A DNA stretch of 34,926 nucleotides from contig CAZJAQ010000007.1 of NCBI GenBank assembly GCA_964544285.1, positions 1 through 34,926 of the forward strand, in the 5' to 3' direction. The position numbers were made by a program, and so were the translations under genes. The DNA is from CAYGVX01 sp964544285. GTDB taxonomy: Archaea > Thermoproteota > Bathyarchaeia > Bathyarchaeales > SOJC01. Under the pieces are notes generated by a model, which worked only from the letters and a program-made list of their open reading frames with translations, was not told the origin of the DNA and made no database searches. This document shows positions 31,182-34,926 of this stretch, piece after piece (the first letter of the stretch is position 1; the number at the start of each line of letters is the position of its first letter).

Positions 31182-32093
31182 ATGACGCTTGCTGACGATG
31201 TTCTCAGGCTCAAGAACGAAAAAAAGGCGATAATACTAGCCCACAACTATCAGCGCCCAGAAATCCAGAACATCGCAGACTACGTGGGTGACAGCATAGA
31301 GCTCAGCAGCAGGGCGAGAGAAGAAAAAGACGCAAAAATAATAGTGTTCGCAGCCGTGGATTTCATGGCGGAATCAGCCGCCATCCTAAACCCAGAAAAA
31401 AAGGTTCTACTGCCCTGCACCGGTGCAAGATGCTCTATGGCTCAAATGCTTACTGCTGAGCAACTGCGAATATGGAAGCAGAAGTATCCCCACACGCCAG
31501 TCGTGCTCTATGTCAACACTTTAGCAGAGGCAAAAGCAGAATGTGATGTCTGCTGCACTTCGGCAAACACGGTGAAAATCGTCGAAGACCTTGACGCGGA
31601 AACTGTGCTCTTCGGACCCGACCGCAACCTGGCAGAATACGTCGAAGAAAAGACCGGCAAAAAGGTCATTCCGATTCCTCCTCAAGGCTTCTGCCCCACG
31701 CACATACTGTTCATGAAAGAAGACGTCATGGAGCAAAAACAAGCACACCCAGACGCCTCAGTGGCAGTGCATCCCGAATGCTCGAAAGATGTAAGGGACA
31801 TATCGGATTTTATTGGAAGCACCTCTCAAATCTGCAGGTACGCAAACACTTCTTCTGCAAGGAAGTTCATCATAGGCACCGAAGTTGGAATTCTTCATAA
31901 GCTGAGGAAGGAAAACCCAGACAAAGAATTTCTACCTGCGTATGGAGGTGCCACTTGTAACGCCATGAAACTAACCACTTTAGAGAGGCTTTATCGCTCC
32001 CTCAAGGAGGAACAAAACCTCGTAACCGTTCCAAGAAACATCGCGAAGAAAGCCAATAAAGCATTAGAAAGGATGTTTACTTTAACGATTTAG
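31182..32093 (+). CDS. nadA: Quinolinate synthase A
   Basis: NadA condenses iminoaspartate with dihydroxyacetone phosphate to quinolinate for NAD synthesis, using a [4Fe-4S] cluster. The 303-residue protein has three internal repeats with AHNYQRPEIQNIADYVGDSI (20-39), LPCTGARCSMAQM, CCTSANT, VHPECSKDVRDISDFIGSTS and YGGATCNAMKL. Cluster ligands are Cys84, Cys171 and Cys259, matching the spacing of the structurally known archaeal enzyme. nadB and nadC are not in the window. Start ATG 31182. Confidence 0.95.
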   Translation: MTLADDVLRLKNEKKAIILAHNYQRPEIQNIADYVGDSIELSSRAREEKDAKIIVFAAVDFMAESAAILNPEKKVLLPCTGARCSMAQMLTAEQLRIWKQKYPHTPVVLYVNTLAEAKAECDVCCTSANTVKIVEDLDAETVLFGPDRNLAEYVEEKTGKKVIPIPPQGFCPTHILFMKEDVMEQKQAHPDASVAVHPECSKDVRDISDFIGSTSQICRYANTSSARKFIIGTEVGILHKLRKENPDKEFLPAYGGATCNAMKLTTLERLYRSLKEEQNLVTVPRNIAKKANKALERMFTLTI

Positions 32094-32114
32094 CATATGT
32101 CTTAATTATCTGAA

Positions 32115-32126
32115 GGTTTAAATATG
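32115..32126 (+). promoter_or_regulatory. TATA-like promoter of the membrane protein/FmdE operon
   Basis: GGTTTAAATATG lies about 50 bases before the ATG at 32171. The two following genes are closely packed and probably share it. Confidence 0.4.
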
Positions 32127-32170
32127 AGTGCTACATTTTTAGAAAAAAGTAACACTTGGAGTGTAGTTTA

Positions 32171-32731
32171 ATGACCTACTTCTCAACCCGTGAGCTAGCA
32201 GGAATAACAATATTTGCCGCCTTGTGGGGGGTTCTAAATGTGACAGTATCGCCTGTCGTCTTTCAAATGTTTAATCTGCCCTTCCTTTGTGACATAATAG
32301 GATTCGCCTCCTTAATACTAGCAGTATGGTGGGTGAGAAAACTTGGGACAGCCACATTCGTAGGCTTAATCGCGCTTATAATCAACATTTTTGTTAGACC
32401 AACAGCCCTCCACTTCTTCGGATTCTTCGCCGCCTCAATACTGTTTGATGTTCTCGCATCCCTCAGTGGCTACAGGAAATTATTTGAAAAGAGACTCTAT
32501 GGCTCAGTGAGCCTATTCGCAATTTCAGTCTTCTCAGCGGCTGTTGCGGGATTAGTTATAGGGACATTTTTCATGGAACCAGCAGTCCTAACCAGATGGG
32601 GCGGAGCATTAGTGTGGTCAGGACTTCATGCTGTAGGTGGCGTTATTGGGGGGGCGATAGGCGTATTTCTGATGAATGCTCTAATTGTCAGAGGGATAGC
32701 CACAAAAACTGGTGCCTCAAACAAGCCTTGA
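32171..32731 (+). CDS. Polytopic membrane protein, ECF-transporter S-component-like
   Basis: This 186-residue protein starts at ATG 32171, nine bases after GGAG. Five or six hydrophobic helices fill most of it: ELAGITIFAALWGVLNV, IGFASLILAVWWV, FVGLIALIINIFV, a helix around FGFFAASILFDVLASLSG, SVFSAAVAGLVIGTFFM and a Gly-rich last helix, GLHAVGGVIGGAIGVFLMN. Size and pattern fit a substrate-binding (S) component of energy-coupling-factor transporters, but no ECF ATPase or T component is in the window. It is 13 bases upstream of the FmdE-like gene, so a common cofactor or metal function is likely. Confidence 0.6.
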   Translation: MTYFSTRELAGITIFAALWGVLNVTVSPVVFQMFNLPFLCDIIGFASLILAVWWVRKLGTATFVGLIALIINIFVRPTALHFFGFFAASILFDVLASLSGYRKLFEKRLYGSVSLFAISVFSAAVAGLVIGTFFMEPAVLTRWGGALVWSGLHAVGGVIGGAIGVFLMNALIVRGIATKTGASNKP

Positions 32732-32744
32732 AAGGAGGAGTAGT

Positions 32745-33191
32745 ATGTCTGAGCCTACAACGCCTTCAAAGCTTAAATCCATTTTGGATAAGGCAACAGA
32801 ATTTCACGGACATCTAGGACCATTTCTAGTAATCGGCGTCCGAATAGGGCTTATTGGACTAGACCGGATAGACATGCCAAAAGACAATTCGTTGACGGTT
32901 ACAGCTTCTCTACCTCTCCGCGTTCCATTTTCTTGCATAATAGACGGACTTCAAGTAACGACAAAATGCACCGTAGGAAATCGAAAACTTTCCCTAAAAG
33001 ACTCCAAAAAGATTCAAGCAGAATTCGTTAAGAAAAACGATGAACAAAAAATAGTTGTCAGCCTTAACCAGTTAACGTTTGAAAAGCTTAAGCCACAGCT
33101 GTTGCGACAAACTTTTTCAGATGAAGAAGTTCGCCAATTAGCCTGGAAAGTTGCTGCAATACCTGAAGACGAGCTTTTCGTCGTATCTTAG
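32745..33191 (+). CDS. FmdE-family protein
   Basis: This protein has 148 residues starting ATG 32745 after GGAGGAG. The FmdE signature is clear: ATEFHGHLGPFLVIGVRIGL and CIIDGLQVTTKCTVGNRKLS, with a helical C-terminus DEEVRQLAWKVAAIPEDELF. FmdE-like proteins were first seen with formylmethanofuran dehydrogenase, and solitary copies are thought to act in molybdenum/tungsten or thiol chemistry. The HGHL motif lacks the cysteine that many members have (HGHLGP, not HGHLCP), while the second cysteine pair is kept. The operon partner is a membrane protein. Confidence 0.85.
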   Translation: MSEPTTPSKLKSILDKATEFHGHLGPFLVIGVRIGLIGLDRIDMPKDNSLTVTASLPLRVPFSCIIDGLQVTTKCTVGNRKLSLKDSKKIQAEFVKKNDEQKIVVSLNQLTFEKLKPQLLRQTFSDEEVRQLAWKVAAIPEDELFVVS

Positions 33192-33237
33192 CAAACATTT
33201 AAGAAAACAACTTTACTTGTCCTTTAGCGGTTAAAAA

Positions 33238-33654
33238 ATGGACGACCTACAGGTTGCAAAGCAGAAACTAAAGAGCAAAGACTTGAGCCTAGTGTTTGTC
33301 AAAAATTCTCAAGCTATTTTTGAGACGACAGATGAGAGGCTAGGTGGTTTCTTGCAGGCAATACAGGAATTAGGCAACGATCTCTTTGGCGCTTCAGTTG
33401 CGGATAGAGTAATCGGCAAGGCAGCAGCATCTCTCTGCGCCTATTCACATCTAAAAGCAGCCTTTGCGATTACCCTCAGCGAAAGCGGTTTAGAAACATT
33501 AAGAACCTATAACATCCGCAGCGAATTTGAAAACCTCGTTCCCACGATCCTAAACATGAAAAAAACCGATAAATGTCCCTTCGAAAAACTTGTTGAAAAC
33601 GTCACAACCCCAGAGGAAGCCTATGAGAAGATAAGACGATTTTGCCGCCCTTAA
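33238..33654 (+). CDS. DUF1893 (TM1506-like) protein
   Basis: This 138-residue protein belongs to the DUF1893 family, which has a cytidine-deaminase-like fold and no known enzyme activity. Landmarks are LSLVFVKNSQAIFETTDERL, GASVADRVIGKAAASLCAYS, and ESGLETLRTYNIRSEFENLV with a later CPFE. Start ATG 33238. It follows the FmdE-like gene by 46 bases and precedes the radical SAM gene. Several archaea and Thermotogales have it as a single-copy gene of unknown role. Confidence 0.85.
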   Translation: MDDLQVAKQKLKSKDLSLVFVKNSQAIFETTDERLGGFLQAIQELGNDLFGASVADRVIGKAAASLCAYSHLKAAFAITLSESGLETLRTYNIRSEFENLVPTILNMKKTDKCPFEKLVENVTTPEEAYEKIRRFCRP

Positions 33655-33733
33655 ACAAGAAGCCCCTACAAGCTGTATCCCTATACTACTATAAGGGACG
33701 AACATCCAAACATTTCATGGAGAAACCAACCCG

Positions 33734-34846
33734 TTGGCTAAATGCCGATTATGCAACAATCACTCATCTCTAATATCCGCTCAGTTAGGCATCTGCCTCA
33801 ACTGCATCCGCTCACAACCAGAAAAAGCACTGCAGGTCAGCAACCGAATCCACGCCAAGACTAGACAAACTTTCAACCTGCCCCCCGAACCGCCACAAAC
33901 ACGCGATGGTCTTTACTGTAATCAATGTGCCAACAAATGCAGGATCGGTGAAGACCAGACGGGATACTGTGGCATGGTGGAAAACCAAGAAGGCAAACTA
34001 AGACGCTATGGCGGGACACCCGACAGAGGCATACTCGAATGGTACTACGACCCGCTACCCACAAACTGCGTGTCATGGTGGTTCTGCCCAGGATGCACCG
34101 GTGCAGGCTATCCAAAACACGCCTACCAACCCAAAGCAGAAACCGGCTTCTCTAACCTCGCCGTCTTCTACGGTAGCTGCAGCACTGACTGTCTATTCTG
34201 CCAAAACTGGCATTACCGAAACCTTGCCCAAAAACACGAGCCCACGATTTCAGCCGAGCAGCTCGCAGAAAAAGTAACTGAAAAAACTTCGTGTATCTGC
34301 TTCTTCGGAGGCGACCCTTCAACTCAAATGCCCCACGCCCTGAAAACAAGCCAAATAGCCTTGGCAGAAGCCTTGGAAAAAAACCGAATACTGCGCATCT
34401 GTTGGGAAACGAATGGTCTACTGCTCCCAAAATACGCCCAAATGGCTGCAGAACTCTCGCTGAGAAGCGGTGGAAACATGAAATTCGACTTGAAGACATG
34501 GGATGAAAACCTAAACAAAGTGTTATGCGGCACGTCTAACAAGGTAGCACTCGAAAACTTCCAAACAGTAGGCGAGAAATACTACGATCAAAGACCTGAA
34601 CTGCCCCTGTTAACAGCAAGCACCCTCCTCATTCCATGCTACGTCGACGCCCAAGAAGTGGAAAGCATCGCCGAGTTCATAGGAGCGGTTAACCCTCAAA
34701 TTCCCTACACCCTCCTTGCCCTCTACCCAGCCTACATCCTAAACGATCTCCCCACCACAAGCAGAGAACAAGCACATAACTGCTACAATGCAGCGAAGAA
34801 ATATCTGAAAAATGTGAGGATCGGCAACATTAATCTGCTTTCATAA
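33734..34846 (+). CDS. Radical SAM protein with N-terminal zinc-binding cysteines
   Basis: This is a 370-residue protein from TTG 33734. The cluster motif CSTDCLFC is C-x3-C-x2-C (Cys149, 153, 156), followed by the ICFFGGDPSTQMPHAL GGE-like site. Ahead of it are two cysteine groups, CRLC...CLNC (4-24) and CNQCANKC...C (62-79), and a WWFCPGCTGAG segment (118-121). The layout resembles PflA-like activases with a zinc or ferredoxin-like insert. The substrate is unknown. No glycyl-radical enzyme is visible in the window. Immediate neighbours are DUF1893 and the next gene on the plus strand. Confidence 0.85.
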   Translation: MAKCRLCNNHSSLISAQLGICLNCIRSQPEKALQVSNRIHAKTRQTFNLPPEPPQTRDGLYCNQCANKCRIGEDQTGYCGMVENQEGKLRRYGGTPDRGILEWYYDPLPTNCVSWWFCPGCTGAGYPKHAYQPKAETGFSNLAVFYGSCSTDCLFCQNWHYRNLAQKHEPTISAEQLAEKVTEKTSCICFFGGDPSTQMPHALKTSQIALAEALEKNRILRICWETNGLLLPKYAQMAAELSLRSGGNMKFDLKTWDENLNKVLCGTSNKVALENFQTVGEKYYDQRPELPLLTASTLLIPCYVDAQEVESIAEFIGAVNPQIPYTLLALYPAYILNDLPTTSREQAHNCYNAAKKYLKNVRIGNINLLS

Positions 34847-34867
34847 ACCACCGCAACTACGAAAACA

Positions 34868-34877
34868 TCTATAAAAG
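34868..34877 (+). promoter_or_regulatory. TATA-like promoter of the gene at the right edge
   Basis: TCTATAAAAG lies about 40 bases before the ATG at 34910, a good archaeal TATA box. Confidence 0.5.
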
Positions 34878-34909
34878 AAGATACAAAATAGTCAGAAGGT
34901 TGAACTTCG

Positions 34910-34926
34910 ATGTTGCTCATCCAGAT
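34910..34926 (+). CDS. Start of a gene cut by the window edge
   Basis: ATG at 34910 (MLLIQ) lies at suitable distance from the TATA-like element and after AAGGTTGA. Only five codons are visible. An alternative start is TTG at 34900 in another frame (NFDVAHPD). The product cannot be named. Confidence 0.3.

Overview
The window looks archaeal. It carries archaea-type translation genes (S19e, L39e, L31e, LX, aIF6, archaeal D-aminoacyl-tRNA deacylase), prefoldin alpha, PDCD5, Hjc, HerA-NurA, CofE for coenzyme F420, TATA-like promoters and a tRNA-Gly with an encoded CCA end. Gene content, moderate GC, frequent TTG/GTG starts and a PEF-type C-terminal anchor suggest a TACK-group archaeon, perhaps Bathyarchaeia. 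That placement is inference. A 100-N gap shows the sequence comes from a scaffolded draft assembly.

Layout. 1-1060: the tail of an unknown gene, a small HTH regulator and a 3'-half tRNA-like sequence that may be an attachment scar. 1.08-4.92 kb: a class I aminotransferase, a GNAT acetyltransferase, tRNA-Gly(GCC), dtdA and an OTC-like carbamoyltransferase whose substrate motifs are changed. 5.2-5.6 kb: a small membrane-anchored gene, possibly frameshifted. 5.64-9.41 kb: a compact minus-strand operon S19e-PDCD5-L39e-L31e-aIF6-LX-prefoldin alpha-FtsY. L31e has a long acidic N-terminus and ftsY has no standard start codon.

9.68-13.5 kb: a plus-strand operon of an arrestin/Spo0M-like protein with a zinc ribbon, a zinc-ribbon protein, a helical protein and an SPFH protein with three zinc ribbons, facing a fifth zinc-ribbon gene. 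It resembles the bacterial YdjGHI (PspA-associated) membrane-stress module and is the best candidate in the window for a little-described system. 13.6-15.4 kb: an MFS transporter and an FMN-binding protein. 15.4-18.4 kb: HerA and NurA, divergent from a winged-helix gene whose promoter carries an inverted repeat. 18.4-20.6 kb: an HD hydrolase, a zinc-ribbon protein that may be a nuclease, and a nucleotidyltransferase. 20.7-22.3 kb: a secreted, membrane-anchored zinc phospholipase C-like protein.

22.3-25.2 kb: a MobA-like nucleotidyltransferase split by the assembly gap, CofE, and a convergent glutamate-1-semialdehyde aminomutase-like enzyme. 25.2-28.6 kb: a frameshifted GNAT gene, a PD-(D/E)XK nuclease with an N-terminal helix-turn-helix, a methyltransferase, Hjc and a CBS protein. 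28.7-30.1 kb: a small antitoxin-like gene and degraded or poorly coding DNA, including a frameshifted cysteine-rich secreted protein. 30.2-34.9 kb: YjbQ, NadA, an operon of a membrane protein with an FmdE-family protein, a DUF1893 protein, a radical SAM protein and the start of another gene.
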